Below are positions 11,890-24,678 of a stretch of DNA of 64,000 nt, piece by piece; positions within the stretch are counted from its first letter, which is position 1, and every line of letters starts with the position of its first letter. The position numbers were made by a program, and so were the translations under genes. This DNA comes from Welwitschia mirabilis. Its lineage: Eukaryota > Gnetophyta > Gnetopsida > Welwitschiales. The notes beneath the pieces were generated by a model that saw nothing but the letters and a program-made list of their open reading frames with translations, made no database searches and had not been told where the DNA came from. The stretch lies in assembly GCA_051453625.1 (NCBI GenBank), contig JBOZIK010000001.1:61072584-61136583 (forward strand). The letters run 5' to 3'.

Positions 11890-13700
11890 CATTCAAACTT
11901 AGAAATATTTTATCCTTTATCTCATTTCTATTTATTTAACAACTCATGCAAGACATTACTTTGAGGTGAAGACAAAGATGAATTGGAGAGAACTTGATAA
12001 GATGAATGTTTATTAAGTAGATTATAAGAAGATGGTTTCAAAGATAAAGAANNNNNNNNNNNNNNNNNNNNNNNNNNNNNNNNNNNNNNNNNNNNNNNNN
12101 NNNNNNNNNNNNNNNNNNNNNNNNNNNNNNNNNNNNNNNNNNNNNNNNNNNNNNNNNNNNNNNNNNNNNNNNNNNNNNNNNNNNNNNNNNNNNNNNNNNN
12201 NNNNNNNNNNNNNNNNNNNNNNNNNNNNNNNNNNNNNNNNNNNNNNNNNNNNNNNNNNNNNNNNNNNNNNNNNNNNNNNNNNNNNNNNNNNNNNNNNNNN
12301 NNNNNNNNNNNNNNNNNNNNNNNNNNNNNNNNNNNNNNNNNNNNNNNNNNNNNNNNNNNNNNNNNNNNNNNNNNNNNNNNNNNNNNNNNNNNNNNNNNNN
12401 NNNNNNNNNNNNNNNNNNNNNNNNNNNNNNNNNNNNNNNNNNNNNNNNNNNNNNNNNNNNNNNNNNNNNNNNNNNNNNNNNNNNNNNNNNNNNNNNNNNN
12501 NNNNNNNNNNNNNNNNNNNNNNNNNNNNNNNNNNNNNNNNNNNNNNNNNNNNNNNNNNNNNNNNNNNNNNNNNNNNNNNNNNNNNNNNNNNNNNNNNNNN
12601 NNNNNNNNNNNNNNNNNNNNNNNNNNNNNNNNNNNNNNNNNNNNNNNNNNNGTTTGCTAATGTTCTCCTCTTCATTAAATTTACCAAGTTATTAATTCTC
12701 ATGTGGTTGTGCAAGTGATAATGATTATGAAAAGAAGGGTTTTTCCTCAATGTTACCCTTCTTGTTAATATCACATATTGACTCATCCACTCTTGTAGAA
12801 CTCTTTAAGATATAGCCTTTCTCAAATAGTTGCTCATATTCTGATGATTTCTTGTCCTCTAATATGTTAAATATTCCTCCAAAGTATAGCCTTTTTGCAT
12901 ATAATCATTTACTTTTTCATGTATTTATAAACTCAAGGTTCTCATGGATTTTCTCATTGATTTCTTTCTCATTCCTAAAGAATATGGATTTAGTATCATT
13001 GATTTTACTATCCTTAATCCTTTTAAAGTTATCAAGAATTCTAGATTCATGGATTATAGAAAGGTCTTTCTTCTATTGGTTAAGAACATCAATGATTTAA
13101 GTACTGGTCTACTTTACTTATTAGAGAGGTTACTTAGATTTTTCTATGATTTATTAGCAGTTTCTCCTAGATAATGTAAAGGGAATTGAGAAATGTAATG
13201 TGAAGGGGACTGAGGCATGTTGGAAGATATTTGGATATTATCTTCTAAGAGTATCTATAGGGCATCTTCTAAAGAAGGTAAGGAGGTATCTTAAGTGTAG
13301 AAAGGAGAGTATTGATCAAACACTAAATAATATGAAGATAATGGATGCTCATGTTTCTTTAAAGTGTATTAATGATGAAGGTTAAGTTGGTTTTGGATAT
13401 CTATGAATTTTCTCAATGATTCCTCCAAAGGTGTAAATAAAGAAGGCTATTTTGTGTAGGAAAATGGAGGGTAAGGATTAAAATTTAAAGGTTTATGAGT
13501 TGTGGTGGAATGCATAAGATTAAATTACTCTTGTAAATAATAAGGCTTTTTATATTTAGGATAATAAGGTTGTTTTATATGTAGGTAATGTTCTAAGCTT
13601 TGAAGATATTCTCTAAAGTTTTCTCTAGTGTCAAAAGGATCTCTAGGTTTAAAGTAGTTTAAAAGGTATTTTGTATAGTCTCCCAAAGAAATTTCATTTA
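11890..13700 (-). pseudogene. Gag-like region and RT start of E1, decayed
   Basis: Read on the minus strand, 13.7 to 12.7 kb gives a gag-like polypeptide with stops mainly at expected Gln codons. One stretch reads RDPFDTRENFREYLQSLEHY and a Pro/Tyr-rich stretch follows. The part at 12.9-13.15 kb aligns with 27.6-27.8, 33.26-33.42 and 40.9-41.1 kb. Around 11.9-12.0 kb lies the equivalent of the RT-start block seen better at 40.07-40.36 kb. Protease, RT core, RNase H and integrase are absent. Open frames on the plus strand at 12.85-13.39 kb are shadows of this region. Confidence 0.55.
12052..12651. other. Assembly gap (600 N)
   Basis: Sibling copies (for example about 27.14-27.28 kb) have only about 130-150 bp between the sequences that flank this gap. 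The gap length is therefore probably overestimated, unless this copy carries an extra insertion. Confidence 0.9.
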
Positions 13701-14576
13701 TTACCCATGTTAAGTTTTAGAAAATGGATTACAAATTTAACTATAAGGTCATGTTTTAATAATTTTTTAAGATTTTAGAGGAGGCATAATATCAAAAAGG
13801 TTTCAAAGAAATAAGATGAAGTTTTCTACAAAATCTATGAGGGGTTCTAAGCAAAAATGTTGGTAGCTGCAATTAGGGAAGGCAGTGGTGTGAGTTAATA
13901 TGGGAGTTACAAATTTAAAAAAATCATAAGGATTCATAGAATTACCATAGAGTGTTTGACATAATAGGGTTATAGAAAAATGTGATAAAAATTAAAAAAA
14001 TGATAACACACTTGAAACCAATCTTAAAGAAAATTAAATTATATGATTTTTTTTTTTTTTGTTGTAGCATTTATAATAGTGAATTCATAGAATGCAGTAA
14101 ACCACAAAATTCAAAAAATGTAGGAAATGAAAAAAAGCATTCAAAGAAATAATTTAAACTTTTTTTAACCTTTGGTTGTAACCTACAAAAACTTTGTTAT
14201 ATCTACAACATAAATTTTTGATATGTAATATAGATCTCATTAAAGCAAAAAAACTAAAGAGAACTATAAACTAGACTAGTTTGGATATCACTAGAAATGG
14301 ACCAGTACCCACCACTAGAGAGAAAAGAAAATGAAAGGAAGAATAAAGGACTAGTTTAATAATAACTAGAAATGACTAGTATCAACCACTAAAATTAACA
14401 AAAAAGGAAATAAACATGTATTACAAAAATCAAAATGGATCAGTAAAGAAAACGGAATAGTTTAGTTTCACTTGTGAGGATCAGTACCAACCAGGAAAAT
14501 CTTAAATAAAAAAAAGTAAACTAAAAACTTGTAAGAAAGTAAAAATTATACTCCTCTTAAGAGGCTATTATACCAT

Positions 14577-14594
14577 TCCCTAGCAATGGTGCTA
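14577..14594 (-). promoter_or_regulatory. Primer-binding site, tRNA-Asp type (E1)
   Basis: On the minus strand this reads TAGCACCATTGCTAGGGA. The plant tRNA-Asp primer site is TGGCGCCGTTGCCGGGGA. Thirteen of 18 positions match and the five differences are all C:G to T:A transitions. It lies just inside the 5' LTR, as required for minus-strand DNA priming. The tRNA-Asp site is typical of Athila-type gypsy elements. Confidence 0.85.
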
Positions 14595-14607
14595 AAATAT
14601 TATAGCG

Positions 14608-15959
14608 TCCAATATAATGAAGTGGATTTAAATTAGATGAATATCCAATATCATTCTCTTCATAGGAATAATTGAAATGGCTTCTAGAAATTACACAAGT
14701 CGTACTAATCTTACAAGTTATAATAAATGAAAAGAAAAATAAAGAGATTAAAAGATTAGTGTTAAAACTTTATTTGAAGAGGCATGAAAGTAATCAAGCT
14801 CCAAGGTTTATCCCAACTTATCCACTAGTGATTCTTCACTTCAATGATATCATGCACCTTGTTAAAACATACTTCAAATTATTAAGTAATAATGGCCTAG
14901 GCCATGGTCACATAATCTCATTCATCATATAAGAATTAGTGAATTGAAAAGTTACTTGGTCCTCCATAGGCCTTAAATAATCTTGGAAAGTAAGGATATA
15001 AAGTAGTCAAGATCCATTAAATAAAAAGAACTTTAAAACAACTAACTTATGAAACTCACTTTATTGACAAGATAACTTAATAATGTAAGTTCACTAAGAA
15101 TTAAAAGTATGAAACTATCCACAACTCAAAATCAAAATGAACATCTATTTTGTATTAAATCAAAAGAGATACATTACATCAAAGGAAGAATAAATAAGTA
15201 GAAAAAAATCCTCAAGCTATGATTGAAGTAAGCTCACTTCCCAAAGAAAGTGCTCAAAAGGCCATGTTAACTCGATGCTTCAAGAGTTCTATTACTTTAC
15301 CAAAATGAAGGATGATACAAATGGGAGCTTAGGGCTCTTTTATAGGCAAGGATGAGGTGGAGGTAATTAAAAGTCCTTTATCTTATAGCATTAAGTGAGT
15401 GGTTACAAAATATTCCATGTAGCATTATGTATGGTCTTTGTGATCTTGCATTAGATAGAAATCATCATAATGAGTCCAACACTTGGACTTTAGACATTGC
15501 TACTTTTGTCAAGTAATGATGCCAACAAGTGTCTCCATCATCATCCTACTTGACACTACTACATATCACTACTATGTGTCATCATCATCATTACCATAAG
15601 TCACTAATGATTTTAATTATTTTTTAGGATGAAATTTTTAAGCCCATACCTACATTTGATTGAATTTTTTATGACAAGCTCAAAACATGAGATTTAAAGT
15701 ATTTTGCACAAATGAACTAATGGTGTCCATGACCTAAATAATGATGTCATTTTTAAAACTAAACAATGTTCATATTTTACAATGTTCTCTTGAATGAGAT
15801 AGTTTTTCTGAAAATGTCATTTGAAGATGATAAGTTTGTGATTATTATAGAAAAGTAATAGAAGAGATGTTCTTATGATAAATCAGATATGTTAATGTTT
15901 TCTATTAATATAAATAGATCAAATAACTTAACCAAAATGCAAATTTTTACATGTTAACA
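14608..15959 (-). repeat. LTR L2 (5' LTR of E1)
   Basis: About 1.35 kb. The minus-strand TATA box corresponds to plus-strand TTTTATAG at 15338-15345, followed downstream by the conserved AAAGAGCC-like stretch. It aligns closely with L1. The open frame at 14672-14932 is only a chance frame inside the LTR. The flank beyond 15959 does not look like element interior. Confidence 0.8.
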
Positions 15960-18724
15960 CATGGATATTACTTACATTTGTTAAGAAAAAAATTCATTAC
16001 TTATTTGTAATTTCTTATCTATGGAGGTATCATTATGAAGCAAATGATATTACAAATCATAGCAAGACTTGATAATTATTTTCTGGCTTTACTTATGATA
16101 GCTAAATATTTTTTGTTTATGTAGGTTCATGTATTATTAAATTCTTTATGTAGTAAAGTAATAGTTAGAGTAAATATTATAGTATTAAGTTGTTTGAAAA
16201 ACAAAAATTGATGTATCAAAAAAAAAGAGAAGCACAGGATTTATGCATAGTTCCATTAAAAAAGTGAGTTTTTAATTTAGAAAGCATAAATCACTTCTCT
16301 CAATTAGCTTAGATATTAATTTTGGGCTAATTTGAAGTTTGTATTGGTCCTTTTCTTATGAAGTTTCTTTCTAAGTGCTACTTAATTCCTAATCCTCTTT
16401 TACTTTCTACCTATACAACTTAATAGTACAATTTTATTTTACTATTTCTTAACTATTATTCATGAGTTACATCCATTATAAAATTGTATGCTTTAGTTAT
16501 AATGAAATTTCCACACGACATCATAAATCACTTATTTCAATTGCTTCATACTGAATTCATGACGTAACTCACCCCTAGGATGAACTTAAAGGCATTCAAC
16601 ATTTTATGACATGTGAGACATCTAAATTTGATTACATTTACATCTATTTTTATTACATTTAAAGCAATTACTACTTTCTCATTCTAGAGAAATGTTCGCA
16701 ACCAATAAATTGATGATCCAACATGAATACTATGATGCCACTATACCCAACTTTACTAGATTACCTTTTCTATGTGTTTAATGTTGCATATACCTCAAAG
16801 TAATTAAAAAAAAATTATTTAAAGAGGATAGAGGAAAAAATACATAAAATAGTACATAACTCTTTATTATGTAATTTTACTAATGATAGACAAGCGTAAA
16901 ATAGTACTTCTATCAAGATAGATAATAGAAATCTAGCTGGAGCATGTTTTCCTTGTTGGTTTAATTTAATTAAATCCTCTTTTACTCATTAATGATTATT
17001 GATTACTTTGATCAACATGTCAGTTCTAACTTAAATAATAGCAAAAGTAATGGATGTAAGTTGGAAAATCCATGAAATAATAATGAGAAGAAATGAAGAA
17101 TGTTCTTAGTTATTAGTAGAATTCTACTTTTGAATTGTCCAAAAGGGTACAACTTACGATATGAAAATTTATAATTTATGTTATGCTTGTTTACATGCAA
17201 TATAAATCATATTTCTCATGTTTTTATAAGTATAAATTATCTTACATTTAGCGTTTTAACATTTGTTGATTTTTTTAAAAAATTATTTTTATGGATTTTC
17301 TAAGTTTTGCAATTCTAGATGATGCTAGAAAATTATTCTATTTAATTTAATGACTTAATTGGTAATCTTTTTTGCAATATCCAAAACCTTATTAATATAG
17401 TAAAAGATTAGGAAAATTATAAATTAATGTTTTGGTTAACTATTTTCTTTATTAATATTATGAAATGTGTTTGATAATTACAATACTATAGTAATGATTT
17501 TTAAAGTATATAATAGTGTTTCCTAGGTGATTATGTTATCAGTGTGAGGAACAATGGATTATGATTTATTTAGAAAAAGAAAACTAGAAGGTCAATGAAG
17601 TTTCTTACCTAGGATGAAAATGCTAGACATCTTTCCAATAGAATATAATTTATATCAAATATATTAAAGTGAATTTTTAATCCTTATTAGTATATCTATT
17701 TTACTCTAATTGTGAATTATGTACAATGTTACATTTTATTACATAGTAGTAATAAGTGACATTGACAATACCATAAGAGTAAGTTGGTTGATCTTGGAGT
17801 CAATGCATAATTGAATAAATTGTATGCTTTATCGGGTACATCTTTACTTTTTGAATTTTACTCAATAGAGATTAATAAGTAGGTATGGACATCAAATGAC
17901 AAGATTCTAGCTATAGTTTTAGGTGGGATTTTTGGTATAGATAGTCTAGATATTTTCAAAATTATGGATGGAAATCAATAAAATATGCATCATCAATAAG
18001 AAATAACTTTGGGAGCTTTTTGTCATATACTATTTTCATCTTTCATAATGTTTTTCATATTGAGACTTAAAGCATGATAATTTATGAATATATTAGATAT
18101 TATGACAATTGAATAAAGGATTATGAGAAAATTTAATCTTTTTTAAAATAGAAGATTCCAACATGAAATCCATTTTTGTGATCTACTATATTTTGTTAAT
18201 CTTGATATATTATGATTAATATAATATTGATTATTATTATTATAAGTTATATATTATAGTGATTTATAGAGATGTAAAAAATATTTACAAGATTGATATT
18301 AAATCCTTACATGAAATAATTAAGAAAATTATATTCTTTATGAGTGAGCACATGCATGCACATATGGAGGTAAAATTCTTTTCTATGCTTTGGCCTTACA
18401 TGTTATTTTACCCTGTGCTCTAATATTTTAAGAAGTATGAAATATTTATTTGTATGAAATTAATGCATGTAATGAAAATGTTATATTACTTTAATCTCTT
18501 CATTATCTAATCTATAGAAAGCCATTTCCGTCAAACTTCAAATCTAATTGATAGAAATGATAGCTTGTAATTTGCACCTTATAGGGATAAAGTTCTTAAT
18601 CTATTAACAACAATCTTAAATTAAAGGTGGGGATTCTTGTTTTTCCTATTTCTAATATCAAATTTATGATGAATTTTAGCCATTATTAATTTTGTAAGTG
18701 TTCATATCTGGCTTTACAATTTAT
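15960..18724. other. Unassigned DNA between E1 and L3
   Basis: About 2.8 kb of AT-rich DNA without recognisable transposon domains, RNA genes or long open frames on either strand. The 62-codon minus frame at 17012-17200 has no recognised motif and I do not call it a gene. This may be old flanking DNA or an eroded element. Confidence 0.5.
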
Positions 18725-19873
18725 AAACCAAGATTCTTATTATAGTAGAATTCTAATGTCATGCTTCCCATAGGGATAGATTAAGGTAGAAATCTAAACA
18801 GAGATAATACAAAATTCACTAAACTTACAAGAGTTTTAAACAAAATAGAAATGGAGAGTGAGATGAGATTAAAATTATATAGCAAAGTAGGGAAACAAGC
18901 TAACTTCAAAGGTATAGCTTAGATCATTCAACAATAAACATTCACTCTAACAATATACTATAAATTTATAAAATAAAATTTAAATTGTTAAAATTCATGA
19001 TTTTTTAGCTTATAGTGACATAATTTCATTTAGCACATAAGTGTTGACAAATTTATTAGTTAATTTAATCCTTCATAACCTTTTGTAAGCATGAAAAGTA
19101 AGAATAAAAATGCTTAAGATCTATAAAAAAATAACTACAACTACAAAGCAAACTTAAAGAGCTCATTTGCAAGTGAAAACATTGAACAATGTGATCTCCT
19201 TTAAATATTGAAATTACAATTCTAAATGCATTCAAAATCAAGAATGAATAACTACTATTTCATAAAAAACAAAAATTATGTTGCACTAAAAGAAGAATGT
19301 AAGACTAATACAAACTCCTTAAAGCTAGCTTGCTTTGAAAGGGTTTCTTGTAAACTTAAGTCAATGATTGATTCTTTAAAGATTTTAACTATTTTTACTA
19401 GCCAAATATTTTTACAAATGAGGGTGCTTGGCAATTTTTATAGGTAAAAGTAGGATTAGGATTTCAAGATTAGAGTTTTACATTCTAGGGTTTCAAATTC
19501 AAAATTTGATACTTTTATAGCTACATAATTTTGTGGAGTTTACTGTCATAATTACTTGATTACATAAGTAAAAATTAATAACTTTTCCAAGATAATTTTA
19601 AAACATAGGTCTTGAAGTGTTTTTCTTCAAAGGACTAGCAATATTTGTGACTTCGATGGTAGCATAGGTGTTCTCTATTGAATGATCTTAAAATTTTAAC
19701 ATGTTGTTCCTAAAGTAGCATTTTATCTAGAATTATTATTGAAAAGTATATAAGTTTAAAACTTATATTAAAAAGGGTCAAAGACATAATTTTATGATAA
19801 AAATTTATAATCTTTTCCTAAGCTAAATTAATCAAATAAACTTAGTCTAAATGTTAATTTGTACATGTTGTCA
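18725..19873 (-). repeat. LTR L3 (subfamily shared with L8)
   Basis: This LTR aligns best with L8, for example GGACTAGCAATATTTGTGAC against GGACTAGTAATGCTAGTGAC, and GGTCAAAGACATAATTTTAT in both. The minus-strand TATA box corresponds to plus-strand TTTTTATAG near 19437. The low-coordinate end is eroded, so the start is approximate. The high end is at GTTGTCA (19873), followed by a decayed polypurine tract (minus strand GTTTGGTTGGAGA). Confidence 0.65.
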
Positions 19874-22639
19874 TCTCCAACCAAACTTTTACTAGGCTAT
19901 TTGAAGAAAGGATGAAAAATAAATGATTTAAAATGGAAACCTTTGAAAGAAAAATATTTAAGTATGAGAATGATATAATTTTTAAAATTTTTTTACCAAT
20001 TTTTGAAAGTAAGGCATCAAAATTAGAAAAAATTCTTGAACTTTTATCTTAAAGTTTAAAAGATAGAAAAATTCAATAGGACTTTTGAAAACATGTCAAG
20101 TTTTAAAAAGAAAGATTTTTATTACATGGATAATACTATAAAACAAAAGTTAAACTAGCATGCATATAAGAAAAGTACAATTTTAATCAAAGGATCATCT
20201 ATGAGGAACTAGTCTTTCTTATTTTTCATTCATTTCATATTCTTTATTTTTATCCATAATTTGCTAATTCAAGTCCTATGTTATCTTGAAACTCATTTAA
20301 AAAATGTCTTAATGGAAGAAGATGAGGGATAATATGTAGGATAAGGGAAAGAAGAAAATAGAGGAGGATGAAAAGTTCCTCCAACAAGTTCTTTGCTTTT
20401 ATGATGAGTTGTTGAAGGTACATAAAAGTGACATATGGAGGAATAATATGAATAAGAGAAGGGCCATGCTATATTTCTTCTTCTTACTTAAACTTGGATT
20501 ATTTTTCAAGGAGTGATGATTAATGTAAGATCTCTTCCACCCTTCAAAACCTAAGGTTTGATATAAATTATTATGAATAATATTACAAATTAAGCAGGAC
20601 AATGAAAGATTACTCTTATGTCTTATGCGGTCAATGATGGTTTTGAATAAAACTTTAACAATGTCAAGATGTTAATCTTTTTGGATAATTTTAATGAGGT
20701 CTAGATGGCTTCTATAGGAATTTATATCATGTAAAGTGGGTAGAACATTATGAATAATAAATAAAAATAAATCAAGTTAGTTTTTATGTAAAAATTTACA
20801 AGGTAAAGATCCTTCTTTGTTGGGTACATAATCTATGTCTAAGGCATGATAACAATCTTCTAAAATTTTTAGTAAAGTAAATGAAAATGCTTTAAATGTT
20901 TCACTCCTAAAACAACCTTAAAATTAACTAAAGAAATTGAAAACAAAGTGTGATGTATATATAAGTGAATTATTAAGAGTCTTCATCATCAAATATAACA
21001 TGTATATAGAATTTGAACACTTTTTTAGGATAATAGAATGTGCTGACCTATTTTGACAAGTAGCTTCATGCTCTAGTTTTGATCCTTACTAAGTAGAATG
21101 GAGTGTCTTATCTAAAAATGAGTCAAAAATTCCTTTTTTAATTAAATATTCTTATCTTCCACTCATTTTTTATGGAAAATTAGGAATAGAATAAAGAAGA
21201 AACATAAGAATGACAAACAAGAGAAGAAAGAAAGTGAAAAAAATTTAATTTTAGTTTGAGAAATGAATTAGAAATGAGATTCAAAATTAAGATCATGAAA
21301 AATGGACTAAAAAACAAATACACAAGACTTACACTATGGCGCAAAGGACTAAAAGACATAAGAGAGGACTAAGAATGAAATCTAGATATGGGTTGTAAAA
21401 AAAGAGTGGTCATGCTAGTGGAAAGAGGTAGGAGCATTAGCAATTTATAGAGATAGCACTTACAATTTGGCTAATGATTGGAGAGCAATGTGGATAGATT
21501 TTTATGCTTGTTGGAACAGTGAAGTCAAAAGGAGAGTTACAAGCTTTTATAGAAATAAGGATGAATGAGAACTATAAGATTGTTTAAATTCATCAATGGC
21601 TTAGATTTATTAGTTGTGAATCACGGCATGAACCAAAAGATCATATCTAATCAAATAAAACTATACTTTTAGATGTGTTTTCTCATAGAACAAAATGGTA
21701 AATTTGGCTATGCAAATAGATAAAACAAATGCATAATGTGATGGAAATTTAACCATAAATCCTTATGAATATAAAAGACAAAATACCTCAGCCAATGACC
21801 ACTTTATTAAATTTTTTTGGTGAATTTTCTTTTTATTTTACTAAATCAAAATGTTAAACAAGTAAGATATTCATTAATTAAAGTTATAAAAGTTACAAAA
21901 TCAATAAGCAAATTGTTAAGTAAAAATTTTAAAAAAAGTAAACACAAGATAATTTTCAAATCCCACATTTTCTTTTCACAAATTATCTTTTCCACAATCT
22001 ACATATCCCTTAATTCAAGAATTTGAACTATATTAAGCATCCAATGCTATGCAATTTTTTTCCAATAGAATTAATCATGTTGTTTCTTGAATAAATCAGT
22101 GTTGCATTACTAGTGAGCATCTATAGCCCTAATGTAGTTGATCATGTTTTAAGCATATCATTAGAGTTGTATTATAAGTGAGCATCCACAGCCTCAATGT
22201 AGTTAACTAAAGCCTATAATTTCATCAAAATAAAATGTACTTTTGGAGAATAGATATATTTTATATATATGTATTTATTTCTTATTTTACTTCTCAGTTT
22301 TATCATTTTTCTATTTACATAAAAGGGTTCATTGGCACATTAGCTAATTAAAATATATCTTATCTTCATAAATTGCTTGAAAACACAAGTATAGTATGGA
22401 AGTAGATTCCATCATTTTCATTTATATTTTTCAAAATTGGAGACTTAAGTAAAACTAACCTTAATAACTCAAGAATAAGCATAAACTTTTCTTGAATAAT
22501 ATAAGTATACTAAAATTCTATCTGTACTTGTATTGAAAAGATAATTACTTATTAGCAATTTATTAGTTAAGTGTCATTAACCAAGGTTATTAAGTCTTAT
22601 GAACTCATGGATGAATGAAAGGAGTGGATGATTATTGAG
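19874..22639 (-). mobile_element. Internal remnant G, downstream part of an Athila-like unit
   Basis: Both ends match the 3' non-coding region of the sibling units: 19.88-20.2 kb next to the LTR, and 21.72-22.63 kb with the hairpin-like repeats at 22099-22210. Between about 20.2 and 21.64 kb there is roughly 1.4 kb that the siblings lack. It has a leader-like piece at 21.4-21.45 kb but no domain I can name; the 67-codon minus frame at 20399-20602 is unassigned. The unit is cut off at 22639 by LTR L4. Confidence 0.55.
22099..22210 (-). repeat. Tandem hairpin-like repeats, G copy
   Basis: Unit A (about 22099-22140) keeps GCATTACTAGTGAGCAT and, after the loop, CTAATGTAGTTGATCATG. Unit B (about 22163-22210) has GTATTATAAGTGAGCATC and CAATGTAGTTAACTAAA. 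The two units are about 65 bp apart, as in the sibling copies. Confidence 0.65.
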
Positions 22640-24678
22640 TGTATAGTAATGAACTAGATTTAACTTAGTGAAGAACTTAGTATCGTTCTTTTACAAGGAT
22701 ATATTTGATAATGTAATCAAAAGATACACAATTATTCTAGCTTGTAATGAAATCAAAACANNNNNNNNNNNNNNNNNNNNNNNNNNNNNNNNNNNNNNNN
22801 NNNNNNNNNNNNNNNNNNNNNNNNNNNNNNNNNNNNNNNNNNNNNNNNNNNNNNNNNNNNNNNNNNNNNNNNNNNNNNNNNNNNNNNNNNNNNNNNNNNN
22901 NNNNNNNNNNNNNNNNNNNNNNNNNNNNNNNNNNNNNNNNNNNNNNNNNNNNNNNNNNNNNNNNNNNNNNNNNNNNNNNNNNNNNNNNNNNNNNNNNNNN
23001 NNNNNNNNNNNNNNNNNNNNNNNNNNNNNNNNNNNNNNNNNNNNNNNNNNNNNNNNNNNNNNNNNNNNNNNNNNNNNNNNNNNNNNNNNNNNNNNNNNNN
23101 NNNNNNNNNNNNNNNNNNNNNNNNNNNNNNNNNNNNNNNNNNNNNNNNNNNNNNNNNNNNNNNNNNNNNNNNNNNNNNNNNNNNNNNNNNNNNNNNNNNN
23201 NNNNNNNNNNNNNNNNNNNNNNNNNNNNNNNNNNNNNNNNNNNNNNNNNNNNNNNNNNNNNNNNNNNNNNNNNNNNNNNNNNNNNNNNNNNNNNNNNNNN
23301 NNNNNNNNNNNNNNNNNNNNNNNNNNNNNNNNNNNNNNNNNNNNNNNNNNNNNNNNNNNNNNNNNNNNNNNNNNNNNNNNNNNNNNNNNNNNNNNNNNNN
23401 NNNNNNNNNNNNNNNNNNNNNNNNNNNNNNNNNNNNNNNNNNNNNNNNNNNNNNNNNNNNNNNNNNNNNNNNNNNNNNNNNNNNNNNNNNNNNNNNNNNN
23501 NNNNNNNNNNNTCAAGAATCTAATTAATTGTTAAACATTCCATCGTTTCTCTAATGATTCTTGTATTCTAAGACATAAACTAAATTATCAAGTTATTAAG
23601 GCTAAGTATGGAGGAATAATCTCATCTACCACATGAGCATTATTGAGTTATCTAATCCAACTAATCATTCATATCCTTTCATAAGCTTGAAAAGTATGAA
23701 TAAATATGCATAAGATCCATCAAATGATAGAAACTATAATAGGTCAGAATTAACCTCAAATAACTCATCAGTATGAAATAACTTGACAACTAAGTAATCT
23801 CACCTAAAGATTGCTAATGTCAAATGAATTTTGCAATAACACTGAAAGTATTTAAACCAATTCTTATATTAAAATTTGAAATAGATATACATTACATTAA
23901 ATGGATAAAGAGATAAAAAAGAAGAAGTTTCAACTAGCCTTGAATCATTCCACCCCTAAGAAAGATGATAAGAGAATAATGACATCCTAACCTTTAGGTA
24001 TTCTCCACTTTAAGCCAAGTAAAAAATGTTTATAATGACACTTAAGGTTTTTTTATAAATAAGAAAAGGCTTAGCGAATTTCATCATGCATTAGGTGGGT
24101 GGTTACTTAAAGGTACTTACATAATGAAAAAGTTACAATTTTGGGCATGTAGCCATAAGGAAAGATTATTTATCTTCTTATTCAAACATTATGATGACAT
24201 GTCCTGTGACTGTTAAGAACACTGCTAATAGATGCCATATCATGTTTCTTCCATGTAGTCAACCTTGTTGACACCATATGTTACTATGACATGTCATCTT
24301 ATACTTCCGCCAAGTATCATTATGTTTGAAGATTTATTATGGATTATTTCTAACTTAGCCCATCAGTTTAAGGTGATGAACTTCTCCAATGGATATAGAA
24401 ACATGAGTTTGAAGCATGTTTTCCTGAGAAAACCAATGACACATATTGTCATGACTGGCAGCACCAACATTTCGTGCTAAAAGTTCATCAATTTGGGCAT
24501 AGTCCTTCTAAAGGCAGTAATATACTTACTCATGTTAAAGGAAATCAATAATTTAATGCAAAAGTAATAAAAAGGGCAAAAAATATTAATATGTAATAAA
24601 ATCATGAATTTAATATTTCTCACTATGCTAAGTTAACTAATTATACTTGCTTAGAATGTTATTTTTTTTGTGTAAACA
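22640..24678 (-). repeat. LTR L4 (3' LTR of E3)
   Basis: Starts TGTATAGTAATGAACTAG, close to L5 TGTACAGCAGTGAACTGG, and ends GTGTAAACA. Without the 751 N it is about 1.29 kb, like its siblings. The minus-strand TATA box corresponds to plus-strand TTTTATAA at 24051-24058. Confidence 0.75.
22761..23511. other. Assembly gap (751 N) inside L4
   Basis: In L5 the flanking sequences (CTTGTAATGGAATTAAAACA and TTCAAGGATCTAATTAATTT) are only about 65 bp apart. The gap is thus either much too long or hides an insertion. All long reading frames spanning it are made of N and have no meaning. Confidence 0.9.

Larger units (their letters stand above)
8738..15959 (-). mobile_element. Athila-like LTR element E1, two LTRs, internally deleted
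   Basis: A two-LTR element read on the minus strand: 5' LTR at 14608-15959, primer-binding site at 14577-14594, internal DNA down to 10094, 3' LTR at 8738-10093. The LTRs align to each other along their length (for example the pieces starting GGATTTAAATTAGATGAATA and GATTTAATTTGGATGAATAC). The internal part is about 4.5 kb including 600 N, too short for a full gag-pol. It keeps a gag-like region and the start of RT only. I infer a non-autonomous derivative of a tRNA-Asp-primed (Athila-type) gypsy element. No clear target-site duplication is visible. Confidence 0.75.

Noticed and set aside
12022-12786. Long reading frames on both strands across 12.05-12.65 kb
   Set aside because: They consist almost entirely of N and have no meaning. 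The same holds for frames across 22.76-23.51, 25.69-26.27, 28.1-28.2, 33.4-33.5 and 48.0-48.4 kb.
12790-12800. ACTCTTGTAG as right end of the CACTA element
   Set aside because: It lies inside E1 gag-like sequence, beyond a complete LTR, and lacks the final TG.
12852-13385. Overlapping plus-strand frames of 61-82 codons
   Set aside because: They are antisense to the gag-like region of E1, which aligns with three other copies on the minus strand.
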